A stretch of DNA of 64,000 nt from Pectinophora gossypiella. Taxonomy: Eukaryota > Arthropoda > Insecta > Lepidoptera > Gelechiidae. Below are positions 1 to 15,200 of the stretch, in pieces; position 1 is the first letter of the stretch; each line of letters begins with the position of its first letter. A program made the position numbers and the translations under genes. Location: the NCBI RefSeq assembly GCF_024362695.1, contig NC_065408.1, positions 14,012,001 to 14,076,000 on the forward strand, read 5' to 3'. The notes beneath the pieces were generated by a model. The model searched no databases, was not told the origin of the DNA, and saw nothing but the letters and a program-made list of their open reading frames with translations.

Positions 1-168
1 CGTTAACTTATCACTAGAAACAACAATATAAAAAGGAAACACTGTTTCTATACTGGAAGGATTTCAAAAATATACAGATTTAAATGCCGACGACGCGACT
101 ATCGATATTAAGTCGACTCTAGGATTCGATAATCGATAAAAACAACGTGTGTACTTGTCGTAAATTAT

Positions 169-174
169 TTTATT
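169..174 (-). terminator. Candidate polyadenylation signal of Sec61 alpha
   Basis: AATAAA on the minus strand, about 115 nt beyond the Sec61 alpha stop codon. It is the nearest canonical hexamer, in AT-rich sequence. Positions 1-290 otherwise look like 3' UTR and downstream flank with no gene. Confidence 0.5.
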
Positions 175-290
175 ATAAAGTTTATCTCATATAAATAGCA
201 CATAACCCACACGCCACGCACACATGCATTCGGACACAACTTTATATCACTCGACATAGAGTTGTGTTCGTAAGCGTCTCTAAATTAAGT

Positions 291-3200
291 TTAGAAGAGA
301 AGCGTGCTCATGCCGCCCATTTCGGCTTGTTCTTTGACGAAGATCTCGAAGTACTGGTAGATGATGGTGACGGCGAGGAGGATACCGGTCCCGGAGCCGA
401 TGGCGCCGAGGAAGTCTGCTAGCACGGACAGGGCGCCGATGCAGAGGCCGCCGAACGCCGCCGCCGTGGGGATGTAGCGGTTCAGCTCGTGGATCATGGA
501 GTTGTCGCGGTGGCCGCGCATCACCATCTGCTGCTCCTTCAGCTGTTTCGCCACCTGAGGGGAATTCATGTTAGATAAAGACCCAGAGGCGTTGAGGTCG
601 GCGCCCGATACGAATTGCTATGGCGCGGAGAGCTACCGGGCACAGAATAAAAATACTACGAATATAAATCTAATCTCTACTACGTATATAAACATAGTAA
701 AAAAATTCATTATTACAAGTTCGTGTTTATTAAAACTACACATGTAAATTACGTTAAAAGTGTCAATATTTATTTCACAAGTAGGTATATTTTACAAACC
801 CTCTACTTTTTTGATAAACTTAATTCACAAGTACTTGTAAGTTGTAGCTTGTGAACGTGTAGACTTGGAAGTTTTGATAAACAAACCACCCATAAACAAA
901 ATACAACTTACATCCTTAGCCGAGGAGCCTGATACATCGATCCAGGTCTTGGAGAAGAACGCACAGGAGCCCAGCATGAAGATGATGTAGAGCACGGCGT
1001 GCACGGGGTCGTGTGCGATGTGCGCCAGCGACTCCGGCGGGCTGAAGTAGTAGCACAGGCCGCCCACCGGGTAGGCGCGGGCCGGCCCGCCGCCGCCCAC
1101 GTCCGCCCACACGCCCAGCAGGTTCACCAGGAAGTTGCCGCTGAACTTCACCGCCAACATCTGTACAGGGGGATTTGTTTGACCACACACTTTATAGAGC
1201 CGCGGGGACATAGCCAGTGCGACCGAAATATGCACAAAACGAAATCTTCAATTGAGACATAAAATTTAATATATTGCACCTCTTTCAGTTACTCTAATAC
1301 TACCTCTGAGTTGGCTGAAAGAGATCTCTCTTAGAGATAAGTCCACCCTTGTAAACGTCCATTTCTTGTTTGTGATGTAACTAGTTGTTAAGTGCAATAA
1401 AGTATATTATTATAAAACATGACATAAACAGCCTATACACGTCCCACTGCTGGGCACAGGCCTCCCCTCAATCAACCGGAGAGGGTATGGATGACTGAGA
1501 CACAAACATAAATTCACGTCTATATCCCAATTCGGTTAGTCAGAGGTACATCCATCGGAAGATGAACTAATCACCTACACCTCACCGAGCTTTCTGTTAG
1601 ACCAATGTGAGTGGTGCTGAGAATTATCGCCATCTATGTGACTTTAATAAGAGTGAAGGAAGCGAAGCCAAGATTGTAGTACCTAAGTGGAATTCCGTGA
1701 AAAAGCTTAATATGCCATTTAATGCTGGAATTCTTTAATAATACATGAATCTTTAGTCTCCCAAGTAGCAAACAAGAATTGTGATTAAGTCATATATGTC
1801 TAAACTTTAGCTAAAGTGAGATTTATCCAAATCAAATAGGACTTAATAGGACTTCATTAAGGTGATTCGTTTTCCATACAAAAGTTGATGCAGTGCTACA
1901 GGAAAACGGTTAGAGGAATATTGTTATAAAACCGATAAATAGTAATATTTTGGTGTATTATTTTCGCAAACTAACAAAAATTTAAGGTCCGAATACGAGA
2001 AGTACCATATTTCAGACCCTCAATTTTGATCAATTCTACATTTGTAGTGGTGCAGATTACAGTGTATTTGCTGAGCGTGTAGAGGTGTCAATGTTAGTTT
2101 GTGTGCGTGATAGTTTTTTTTTTCTCTAAAGGCTTTGACTACTTGACAAGTGTAATAGAATGTCAGTGACAATTTATAAAGAGATTTTGTATGAAGAGAA
2201 TAAATATAAATAAAAAACTAAAAATACTACAATCTGAGAAAAGGAATATTGGAAAAATATTTTTGTAATAACACATATTATTTAAACATTTTTAAATAAT
2301 GGGTAAGTACCGTGTTTTAAAAGAGGACATATATTATAATAAAAAATCAATACATAAAATGAAATGGCTGTATGGGCATAGTTCCCTTTGCCTTACCCTT
2401 CGGGGAAAACCAAATCAAAAAAGAAGTTGTTGCATTTGCCGGCCTAAACATTTATAATTAATTGTTTTTCCATCCAACATACAGATTTATTTATATTCTC
2501 TTTGCCGCGGACTTTTTGGTGGGACCGGGAACGGGAAGGTTGCTTTCTTCATTGAATAATCTAAATAATCAATACGAAGTAGTGTTTTGTGGTTAATGAT
2601 CACATTCAGTTAGTCGGAAAACATTCCCGATAGTATTATTAAATCGGAATATTCAATAAACAAAGTGTACCTATCTATTTTCGCTTTGCGCCAACAAGCC
2701 GCTTACTTCGTTTGGGGTTCGGAGTAGGAGTCTGCTCCGAGGGTGGGGGCTTAGGTTTCATCATTTCATTAATCATCATCAAGAAAAAAAAACACAAGAC
2801 ATGGCTGTATGGGCATAGTTCCCTTTGCCTTGCCCTTTGGGAAAATAAAATAAGATAAATTTTGAAATTCTTATGTATGATAAACAAACATCACAGACAT
2901 CATGACAGATCTAAAACTAACGAAAATCTTTTTTCTATTTGACTTATTTATGAATTTTAATCAAGAAAACGTGATAATAAGTTCGACAGCAACCAGTTCA
3001 GGTCCCCGAAACAGCCCATTTCAGGCCGCGTATATATGGAAATACTACTTCAATACGTCCCAGCCTCGTCTTTTTTTAACGTCCTCGTTAAAAAAAGACG
3101 TCCTAACCTGAACTAACTAACCTAACAATGAACACCACGCGTAAATATATGTCCAGAAATGCGCTGCAAGTCGTCTGGACTGGGCGCGAAAACAACATAG

Positions 3201-6200
3201 AATTCGATTAGCTGCTAAGTGTCCCGCATGCTATCACCAGCTGTCACTGACATACGTATGAAGTCCCGCGGATTTTATTGGAACTAAATGACAAGTCATA
3301 ATAATTATATGCGGATACTGCGACATCAGCGCCGTGCTTGCGGGACGTCCTGAAGCGCTATTACATCTTTCAAACGCGGTGCGACAAAGTTTGAACCGAC
3401 GCAATTTAGGAAAAATCTACCTTATTATTACTGTACTGTGATCGTTATTTGTAAAATCATACAATACATATACACAATTCTTTATACACAATATAATTAT
3501 TATGACATATTGTGGACTTTTCGGTAGACCTACAAAAAAGGAACAATTCAACCATACGTTGTTTTGTTATATCTCAATGGGATCAGGCAGCGTTTTCGCC
3601 GAAAGCTCCAAGTCGGCTATATTTGTAACGATAATTATGTTTGACATTCATCATCATTTTTGAACCATTTTATACAAAAAAAAATACTTGTATAAATTAT
3701 ATACCCTAAAGCACGCCCATGAATCACTACTCATTGGTGAAAACCGTATGAAAATCCGTTCAGTAGTTTTTTAGTTAGCCGCATGTTCACTGATGCGATT
3801 AATGCCTGTTAGAATTTTACAAAATAAAAAATACGGAAATTACGGAAGGTACTTAAGTGCAAAGTACATTATTGTATAATTATAATATTATTGGTAAAAG
3901 TGATACTTTTTGAAAATTCCGTAACAAATAGACGGGTTCGCCAAATTCAATTGTAAAAAAAAATACAAAAAGTATAAACAATTAAAACATGCACTTGGGT
4001 TTGAACCGTGAACCTTAAGAATGGCGGCGACTGCTTTACCAAATGCGCCATTTAGAAGTTAGAAGTAGACTTCAAATTATGCATCTCTTTTAATAGCTAA
4101 CCTAGTTTGCATGTGTGTGTGACAGCTTCGTGTTTGTACACAAATTGAAATGACACCAACTTTTGATGCAATGTTTCAATATGATATCTTCAGTAAATAC
4201 TTCAAAATTGTAGCTTAACTTAAAGATAATGTATATAAGATTTCGCCACCTAACATTTCACTGGGTCAGAACTCAACACTAAACGAATAAATGGAAAAAA
4301 ATACGAAAACTGCAGAAGTAACGCCATCTACTGACGCAGCGTTACCTAGCTGACTGAAAGGCATCACCTTAAATCATTTCTTTCTTTAATACTATATAGT
4401 TTTCAAAAAATCCTACTTTAGATAATATAGAATACACAAAACCAAGTTAAGTATTCTCAAAACTGTTTAGTCTTAAGTCAGCCTTAGTCTTAAGTCTAAA
4501 AGTGTTTTTTTACTATACTCAGATTATTTGAAGGCTCACTTAACACTAAATTGATTTACTGAAGTATGAGTTTAGTCTTGTATAGTAAAAATTGATTCCC
4601 AAGATATACTTAAGGCAATTTTAATACTAAGCTTTGATTACTCTAGCTTTGGTTGCTCTTGAACAAGACTGTTTTATTCGTTTTTGACTAAAATAAGTAA
4701 AACATAAGAAAAGTCTATTAACTGGACGATAAAATCGAAATAGAAGCAAGCAGAAAATGGACAAACTCCAAAAAATAAAAAGATCCGGTGGTTTTCGAAG
4801 GCGTCTATCCAAATACCAAAAATTAACCTGTGTCAATGCACATTCTACTGCTTTTGTTAGCGATGCGATATCTTTTTCGATGCCATCAACATCAATATCA
4901 ACAGGAAGTATCGTTCTAGAGGAAAAAGAAGAAGAAGAAAATTTGGAAATCAAATCGATGTACAGTGATTCCGACTCTAATGAATCGATACCTGAAAATG
5001 ATTTTAATTTTAAAGACCAATTAAGAAATTGGTCTATTGATAACAATATACCCCACTCTGCAATCAATAGCCTTTTAGAGATAATAAATAAACACGATCC
5101 AGGTTTAGTGCCAAAAGACGCAAGAACACTCCTCAAAACACCAAAATCTATAGATATTAAGTCTTGTGGAAGTGGCGAGTACTGGAATCATGGATTTAAG
5201 ACATATATTGTGGAATATTTCGGGAATTTGAGTAACGATATCAATTTACACATAAATGTAAATATCGATGGGCTACCCACATTCAAAAGTTCTAAAGTAG
5301 AGTTTTGGCCAATTCTATGCAACATCCATGAAATGACCGCGGTTCCCGTAATAATCGTTGGCATTTACTGTGGAGTTGGAAAACCACAATGTAATGAATT
5401 TTTAAGACCTTTTGTAACAGAAATGAAGGAAATTTTGCAGAACGGTATCAAAATTAACGACTATTTAATAACTATAAAATTGCGATCATTCATATGTGAT
5501 TCACCAGCAAGAGCTTTCATAAAACGTAAGTACTTACTATTTTTTCTCTATTTCTTATTAAAGGTACATTTTCTATATACAGGGTGTTAGCGACATCGTA
5601 ACGAACGCTTTGAGGGATGATTCAGACCATGATTTTGAGTTGTTATAAAGTGGAATTTTTGGTTGCAAAAATATGGAACTGATTAAAAGGTCTAAAATTT
5701 TCTCGACTTTTCAGACGGAAAATTCTACTTGATATTAACTCAGAATCATGAGCTGAATTATCCCCCTCAGTATTAGTTACGGTGTCTCTAACACGAATCA
5801 TCCTCCTCGGTATTAATTACGATTTCACTAACACCCTGAATATTGAATGGGTCTGACTGCATTGAGTAGCGAGAAGCTGCAGTAGTTTTAAGCGGATGAG
5901 ACATTCGTTATGTAAATATTTACGATTCAAAGTGTAACTATGTTACCTACTGAATAAAGATACTGAAGAAAGTGGAAGTCTTTGTGCCTGCCCATGGGAC
6001 TGGAACTTCCTATCTACTTAAAACACATAATACCGGGTTCTAGTTTCTATCTATTTATTTGCCTTTTATCAGGCATGACCTCAACCCTGACTCTACGGTT
6101 GCTGGAGTTGGTCATTCACCTTAAAACCGTTAACTGTACGTAAAAGTACAACTTCCTTAATAATTAATCCTTTTTATTTTATTATTTCAGATATAGCTAA

Positions 6201-9200
6201 TTTCAACAGTCAAAATGGATGTCCGAAGTGCACAGCTGTTGGAGAATACTCTTATGAATCTCATTGCAATATATATCCTAGGCGTGAGTTTCCTGAAAGA
6301 ACAGATGAAGGATTTCGTAACAAAATATACGAGGATCATCACAAAGGTGATACTATTTTAACGGAGTTGCCGATATTTTTGGTGGGATTAGAAACCATGC
6401 ACACGCACGACGTTAATAAATTGCAAAGGTTCCTTGTATATACAATATTCAACAGATACTTGTTAATTTTTACAAATAAAATAACATTATTTTCGTTGGC
6501 AGTTAGAAACGCGGTGATCGTACCTAATTTGCGTCAGCGAACCATGTGCTACCTATGAGAATGTAAGCGCGGTGGCTCGTTAGCAAATTGAGTTTATGTT
6601 TGTTAGTTCCATTTGTGATAAATATTAAACAAGTAAATCACATTCCTATCCAAGTAAGAACTCAGCATAACAATATTTTTTATCTTCCACGAGTCGAAAA
6701 AATTACCTCTTAACAAACGTACTTTCCATAGTTTTTAAAAGCATGTTCGATTTTAATTGTTACTTGTTACATAAATGATTCTGGCACAAAATAAACAAAC
6801 ATGATTTTACGACATTACTTCACTAAATCAAAATAGAGGATCACTTTAGATATAAGAGTTTTAAGTAGGAATTCACTAAATACTTTTTGTCTTAAGTTGG
6901 TATACTCCTAGACAATTGAAGTAAACTTTATCTTAACTAGTACTTGATGAAGTGCAACTTGACTTTACTTTTCTAAACTGATTCTTACTAAATCATTTGT
7001 TTCTAAAGTCTTACTTCATTTAGAAAAATATTACTTAACGCCATTTTGCACATACAGGAAGAAAACATGTAATTTTTTTTGACAATATTATCTTCAAAAA
7101 CTGAAGTAAATTAATATATATTTCTATTGTAGTAACAATTACTGCGTTCAGCTGTCACATATTAATATAAAATGAATTTCTCTGTACCATATGTGACCAT
7201 TTTTTTTATTTGCTGAATAATCAATCCAAATTTTATTATTATTTTTCTGATATAATCAAGGCCCTTCTGTTTTTTACCACTTTCTATCGATTTTACACGA
7301 GAAACAATCATGCGTTTATAATTTCCTGTATGTGAAACGGCGGAATAACCTTTTGTAAAAATAACTTAACAAGTATTTTAGTCGCCATTTTCTTACAGAC
7401 CGTCATTTCTTGTGTTAATGTAAATGTTCGCCATTATATTCTAAAATAAAGACGCGTGAAGTAAAAATCGTTTTAAGTATGACCTGAAGTTTTACTTCGT
7501 TAAGTTACAATTGACTCAGTGCAATTCAATCCTATAGTCTTAACTAAGTATTGTAGATATCTTCAAGTGTACATTTTTGGTATTAAGTGATACTACAAGA
7601 ATTCTAAGTTTAGAATACGCAAGAACATTGTCTAAAGTAGGGTTTAAGTCTGACTTAGCGTTGTCTTAAGTCTGTCTTGTATAAGAGTTAAAGTATGTGC
7701 CCACTTTTACTAAACTGTGTCTTCAAGATATCTTGAGGGATATCTTGGAGACATATAAGACTTATCCAAGACAAGGGCTTGATTTAGTCTATTTGCCTTC
7801 AAGATATCTACAATTCTCTTTTAAGACAATCGGTTGCTACTTGGGCTGGGTTTAATTTTGGTCGTTAAAAACGTTGTCTGAAAAACTGATGTCTAAGTAA
7901 TACCATTACTAAAATAATAATAATAATAGTAATTTTCTTTGTATTCTAAAGCAATAAAGAGTATACAAACAAACAAACCATTACTAGAATATATCTATCT
8001 GAGGGCACGGTAGTGCCGCCGCCAAGACGAGCAAAGCGAAACGCAAGGGCAGGACACTACCTACCTTTTCTCGAAACGTTTCGTCGATTTTCTCATAACT
8101 CTGAGATTATTACTAATTTACCTTACTTCATATAGAATTAAACCGTATATTGCCAAGAACTCACCTGAGAAATGACGTAGAGATTAGAGACGAGAGCGGA
8201 CTGCAGAATGATGGGGATGTTGGAGGTGTAGAACAGCTTGATGGGGTATGAGGAATACTGGCCGCGGTAGCGCGCCGACTTGATGGGGAGGTCCACGCGG
8301 AAGCCCTGGCGATTTAATATATTAGTATTTAATATTTGCCATCATCTCCCTAGCATTACCCCGTTTTCCACAGGGTCCGCTTACCTAACCTAAAGATTTG
8401 ACAGGTCCGGTTTTTTACAGAAGCGACTGCCTGTCTGACCTTCCAACCCGCGAAGGAAAAACCACCCAATACAGGTCACATACCTCCGAAAATTCATTTC
8501 TCGGGAATGAGGGCTTCCTCACGATGTTTTCCTTCACCGCTGAGCACGTGATAATCATTTATGATCCACACATGAATTCGAAAACAAATTCGACGATTAT
8601 TGGTTTAGGCCTGTACTGGATTCGAACCTGCGACTTCAAAGTAAGAGGTAAGCGTTCTAAACGTTCTCCCGGGTACTTAATATTTGCCGTGTAGCGCGCT
8701 ATAATAAATGTATGTGTTGGAAAAAAATAATTACGTCCTGAAAATGTACTTAGTAAAACATATGCACATACAAATTCAATCTTTCCTTTTCGGTGGATAA
8801 TAAAATGACAGAATTAATTTAAAATAAACTTATTTAAACTTGTACGTAAAATAAGTTAAGTTCTGTGCAATAAAGCATATTTGATTTGATTTAGCTCAAA
8901 TAATTTAGAACTATTTTTATCATTTTTGAAACTGATGTATACTCATTTGCACCTTTAAGTTTGTTAATTTAAGTAAAATTTCGGATCAATAGTTAACGCT
9001 AAAGCGACATCCTGTTATTGCCTAAGATTCATTATGTAATTTAGATACCTAAACTTTACCTGTAAAACTGCTGTAGGATATTTTATAGAAATTAAATATT
9101 GGTCAAAATTGGAATTGATATGGTGACGTACGAACCTGGAAGTATATGACGATAGCAAAGACGAGGACTGTGGCGAGAAGGTTCATCAGGTTGGGCAGGT

Positions 9201-12200
9201 TCTGGCGGTAGAAGGCCTCGCGCAGCGCGCGCACCTTGTCTGGTCGCGTGGCCAGCAGGTGGAACAGCGCTATGACGGCGCCCTCGAACTCTGTGCCGCG
9301 ACCTGCGAGGAGCGGGGGGTAAGTTTACTATATTTTTTTTTAGGGCTCCGAAGCTCAAGAGGAAAAACGGAACCCTTATAGAATCACTTTCCTGTCCGTC
9401 CGTCTGTCCCAGCCCAATATATATGACCAAACCTGAGTCACATACCTCAGAAAAGGCATTCCTCGTGAATGTAGGTTTTTTCACGATTTGAAATCCTCAT
9501 TCCCGAAAACATTCGACAACAAATTCGACAATCATTAGTTTAGGAGTGTGCTGGATTCGAACCTGCGACCTCAAAGGGAGAGGCAAGCGTACTACCAACT
9601 GGGTCGCACGGGTCTATCTACAATAAACGATAAAATAGTGCATGGATACATATGATAAATAAATTACAGTAGTGTAGCTTACCAGTGTTGACGGTTGCTG
9701 GGGAGAATGCCTTCCAGACGATGGTCTCGCAGATGTTGGTGGCGATGAACAGAGAGATACCAGAGCCCAGACCGTAACCTGCGCAAAATATTTTATTCAG
9801 TAGGTAACATAGTTACACTTTAAATCGTCATTTTTTACATAAAGAACGTCTCATACGCCTAAAACTACTGCAGCTTCTCACAACCTGTATAGCCGGCGAA
9901 AAGCTGCAAGAAAAACCTCGGCACAGGGCCCTAGGCGTTCTTTTTTTTAAATAATACTGTTATACAATTTACTATTTTGGCTGCCTAACATCAGTTCCCA
10001 GACAGCTAATCCAATGCATTCATGTCTTCTTGATAATCACTAATCTTATAATAACGTTTTTTTACAAAGTTTTTGTTTAATTAATGTCTGAAAACTGTTC
10101 AAAGGTAAAATCTGAGAGGTAGATTCTGTTTTTTAATTAAACAACAAAAAAAAATGGATTTTATTTTTTTTCATTTTTTTTTAGTTACACTTTACCTTGA
10201 TGTGTTGGGAGAATCATCGTTTCTGAACGATGCAGCTATCAAGTGGAATTTTCAGTCTCAAAATGCACATTTTTTTTAATTATTTTCAATTCCACACTTT
10301 TGCGATCCCATCTTATTTGGTCTCTTATTCGGTATGGTGTCCCTAACACCCTGTATGGTCCAACCATTGAAAATAAACACTATAAACTGACCTTTCTGCA
10401 GAAGTTCATCAAGCAGCAACACAATCAGACCAGCAACGAAGAGCTGGATGATGATGAGCAGGCACACACCGGCACCAATCTCACTGGGTTCTCCGTACAT
10501 TCCGGTCATTACGTACACGATCGCTTGACCCACTGTGATGACCATACCAAACACTGCAAGAGAAGGGGATTGGATTAGGTTAGTAATAAAAAAAAATGTT
10601 TATAAAAAAATATTTTTTATAAAAAACGTTTTTTTAATCATCTATCATGATTTTCTTCTATTTGGGTTGTGAGGTGGATTACCAACCCCATCAACCCTGG
10701 TGTCAGGGTTACTACTGAGCCGCCAAAGGCCCCTGACATGGCTCATGAAACGACTACTTACTTACGGTCACGAGCATTAATATGTATACACTTTGGTACC
10801 ATGTCACATTAACTTTTTTGACAAATTGAACTGTAACTCTCACTAAATGTCAAATATGTTAGTTAGTGCGACAGAGTACTAAAGTGGGTACATTATATTG
10901 CTCATGACTGTACACCAGTAAGTAGTAACCGGGACTAACAGCTTAACGTGCCTTCTGAAGCACGGATCATCTTACTTTCGGACAATCAGGATGGACAAGG
11001 AATAGAAAAGAAATAATTTATTTTAGATATAAATAAGTATTGGGACACAGTAGGAGTGAATATAATAATTAAACCTTGTCTCTAAAAAGGGACATCAGCT
11101 GAGTAAGGGCGATTGGCTGATCCCTCGTCACCATAAGGTGCATCAGATCCATCTTAGGACTTCGTATCAACAGTATTGCAAGTTGTATTCTGCTTACTTG
11201 TGGTTCTGCCCACTCCGTTACGGATTACGGGCGAGAATTTGTGTATGTATGTTGAATTTTAATAATATTTCTTTAAAGTATCTTCATGTTATTTTATCTC
11301 CAGAAGGATTTGATTGTAAGATTTATGAATGAGGTATTTTAGCACTCCATTTTTTGTTATCTTACGAAAGTAAACTCAATTTTTTTTTCAAGCTTTTTAA
11401 CGAGACTTTGAACACCTTTGATCGTGCCAGCGTAATAGTTGCTTTCGCGTAACCTGGTTACGTGACTTGTAGATTTGCAGCAGATGGCATTAACTATTTG
11501 GCCGGACAAATGTGGAGCGCTAAGGGCTGTCATCCGGAACAAAAAAGACAACACGCCTGAGGGTGTTCAGTTGGATTTCGCGGAACCCTTAGGCAAGGGA
11601 CTGTCAACTCCAACATTTTAAAACATGTTTGAATGTTGCACAAAGGAACAATGAGTTATTTCTAACACAAGGTCAGAGGGTCAAACCTGTACCATATAGG
11701 TATAGCGCATATTATCATAACAGCATAATTCAATATTAAACAAGATAACGGCCTCTGTGGTCCAGTGGTTGAGCGTTGGGCTCACGATCCGGAGGTCCCG
11801 GGTTCGAATCCCAGTGGGGACATATCTAAAAAATCACTTTGTGATCCCTAGTTTGGTTAGGACTTTACAGGCTGATCACCTGATTGTCCAAAAAGTAAGA
11901 TGATCCGTGCTTCGGAAGGCATCGTCGTCTCGGTTACTACTTACTGATGTAAGTAAGTAGTTGTTACATGAGCCATGTCAGGGACGTTTGGCGGTTCAAT
12001 GATATGCATAATAGTAGACGAGACGAGCATAATTCAAATCCAAAAATACCTTAATTCATCAGGGAAGGAAAAATACCTTAATCGGATCGGAAATAATAAT
12101 CAATAGAAGAATAAAACAAAAATATTTTCTACCATAATATGAAAGAATAAATCTACCTTCGTAGGTATATGATAATTATTTATTAAGAGATTCCAATGAG

Positions 12201-15200
12201 AAGTTATTGGCCCCAAAATTCCTGCAGACACATCTTAATTTTATTTTAAGTTCTACGTGTCATTTTCTTATTCACCGAAAATGAAAGGGACGGATAATTG
12301 ACAACTGTTATCTCTAATCTATTTTGGATTTTATTAAATTCTACTATTAATTTATTTTGTGGAACTCATTGTTTCTGATTACCCCAGTGGGAAATGGCGT
12401 GAGTTTTTGTATTGTATGTAAATTCTCCAACAACATACAATACAACTTTAAGACAGATGATCTTGTTATTATAATAATGAATGCTCTGGAGTCAATTACT
12501 AGTTTACTTTCACTTTTACTAAAGGTTAATTAATTTTCTCATTCTCAACTCCAATTTAAATACGCCAATGCAATGACCTAGTCGAACAAAGGACAGTCTC
12601 ATAAAGCGATTTTGACAACATCCTCATTGGGACTCAAACCTGGACCTGCAGATTGTGAGCCTAATGCTCTAACCTACTAGACCATGGAGGCTGTTTATAG
12701 CATTAAGCTCATTAAAAACAATTTCAGAATTGAGAAGCTCATACATATATTGTAGTGTTTTTAGCATTATAGTGAATGGTGTAGTGTTTAGAAAGTCCTT
12801 AACTTCCAAATATAATATATGTTTGGCAGAATGCCTCTTTGCATGTGCTAAGAAAAACCTTGGCAGCTTGCCTCAATATCCATACTTTTGTATTTAATTC
12901 AAATAATAAATTATTTTATTACACCATTCTGAAACAGTTTAATGTTTACAAAACAAAAAGTGAACTGAAATCTTTCATAGCTGTTTGAATATTCTGTATA
13001 ATCGACTTTAAAAAACGGAGGTCATAATGCCATTATAAATAAAATTAAGTTTATTTCTATGCATAGTATTTAGGTTACAAACTGCTGGTACAGTCATGAA
13101 CAACATCATGTACCCACTTTAGATCCCTCTCGCACTATCATATTTGACATTTAATGAGACTTATGGTTTAATTTGTCAAAAAAGTTAATATGACATGGTT
13201 TCAAAGTGTGTACATATTAGTACTCATGACCGTACATAATTGAGTAACATGAAATACTACCTATGCAGACATACACATTTTTTTTTTAAACAAAGACTAA
13301 TGAAGGCACGAATTCTACAGTCATGCAATAGCCTACATAATTGTATCAATCCTATTATTTATAATTTAAATATTAATTTACTTTAGCATCTTCATGCAAA
13401 CCAAAGTTTAACCATTATGCAAAACTTATTAAATTAACAATTCTTTAGAATTATTAACAAGTCTTTAAAATTAATTTGAATGTGAATTATGAATTATAAT
13501 CCTTTATAATTTGACTTGAATTTTGGTGAATGGATTCAACCTGTATTGAATCTTTTTGAAAATAGCCTATAGTGAGACATTATTAACAAATTGAACTTGA
13601 TGATGATAAAACATTTTTTTTCTTTAAATAATTTTTATAGGAAATATTATAAACTTTAAAATAAACTTACATTTCTGTGCACCGTTGAACAAAGCCCTGT
13701 CTTTGGGAGTGTCACCAACTTCAATGATCTTGGCCCCGGCGAGGAGTTGCATGATGAGGCCGGATGTGACGATGGGAGAGATACCGAGTTCCATGAGCGT
13801 TCCTCTGTTCGAAGCCAGGATCACTCGGATCCAGTAGAAGGGGTCCGCACTGTCTGACGACATTATGCCGAATAGGGGAATCTAGAAATAAATGCGTCAT
13901 TTTTAAGGTCATTTGATAATACTGTTTCTATTTTGTTCAGGGGTTGATGTTTACATGAATAAAGTACATAAACACATGGATATTTTGTGTTTGTCATTTA
14001 GAAAGAAATTATTCCACCAAAATCTACATGGAGGAGAGATTGGTTGCTTCTTGACAGATCCAGTATTCATAACAGCGAAACTTGTATATACATACTGTCT
14101 TAGGAATTACAATCCCTGAATGACATGGTGTAATGCTGTAATATTGATCTTTTGTAAGTGATGATTTGATTATCGTTAAACACTAGAAATTATGAAATTC
14201 AAAATTCAAAAATATTTATTTTTCAAAATTGGCTTACAAAGTTAGCGCTTTTTGAACGTCAAACATAATTAAATTACATATTATGTAACTAGCTGTAAAA
14301 CTACTACCACATCGGAATCTGTAACGCTGAGGGAAAGACGTGGCCAGAAAACCTCCCAGCACAAGGCCCTAGTCCTACTGTAAATGAGGCTGGCATGACC
14401 ACCAAGAGTCGCTCAAACTTGAATAAAAAATCCTATGTATAGAAAAGGCTTGTAATATAATAAATACAAAAGGTATTTTGAAGCCACTTTTGATGCTAGA
14501 GTATATGTAAATTCATTTAAATTATCTACTATATTTTCCAGCTGTATGCTATGTTATACCTACTTAGTGTTTTTTAAAAATACTGTTTAGTTTAATATGT
14601 ATGGAAGTACCTATATCTATGTTTGTAATCACAGACATTATTGGCCTTTATTTCCATGACTAATTCGCCATGATGTATTTGGCAGTATGTTACACAAACA
14701 AAACTTTAATTTAATAGTCATATGGCTGAAACCGTATAAAACTCGAAAAATAGATTGAGTTTTAAATTAGATAGTAATTAGATGAAAATAATACCTACTT
14801 TAGAATGCCAACACATCATCTAATATATTTCCTATTGGTTATGGATTGCAATAATTATCCTAAAATGTTACGCGAATTTTATCATTGTCATAAATGTTAT
14901 AATTATCAATTAGAGGGGGTTCATTGAATCACCCATTATGAAAGTACTTTCACCATATTATTACTATTAAAATAAATATATGGCTTACTTAGAGGCTAAT
15001 TAGACAATGCTCCATATGGTTTATGAATTTTCTTTAGACTACCAAAATAATTATCAGATAAAGGTGATAATAGAAAGAAGGTATAAAATGAACACTTACC
15101 TGACAGCATACTAAGAAAATAAATAATGTAATCGCTGTCCATAGTACTTTCTCCCTGAATTGGATCTGGAAAAGAATACATTCAGTCAGAAATTTGCTAA

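Larger units (their letters stand above)
1760..7845 (+). mobile_element. Decayed DNA transposon filling Sec61 alpha intron 9
   Basis: Position 1760 starts CCCAAGTAGCAA and position 7845 ends its reverse complement TTGCTACTTGGG, about 6.1 kb apart and flanking the transposase-like gene at 4757-6373. Both flanks are rich in TTAAGTC/GACTTAA words (for example 1790-1860, 4440-4610, 6830-7010 and 7470-7810), like the subterminal repeats of some cut-and-paste transposons. Beyond the first 12-13 bp the two ends diverge, and I could not settle a target duplication, so the limits are tentative. Other repeats have inserted inside it (2360-2850 and 5580-5838). It lies antisense to Sec61 alpha. Confidence 0.5.

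Noticed and set aside
3067..3100. Perfect 15-bp hairpin followed by CTAA, as a Helitron 3' end
   Set aside because: The hairpin is AT-rich and only two bases from the CTAA, no matching 5' TC end was found, and the repeat context is a DNA transposon.
11757..11830. Possible tRNA gene (good A and B boxes)
   Set aside because: The same head recurs at 24075, 44526, 47030, 58000 and inverted elsewhere, always followed by the same body, and the cloverleaf is poor. It is a SINE.
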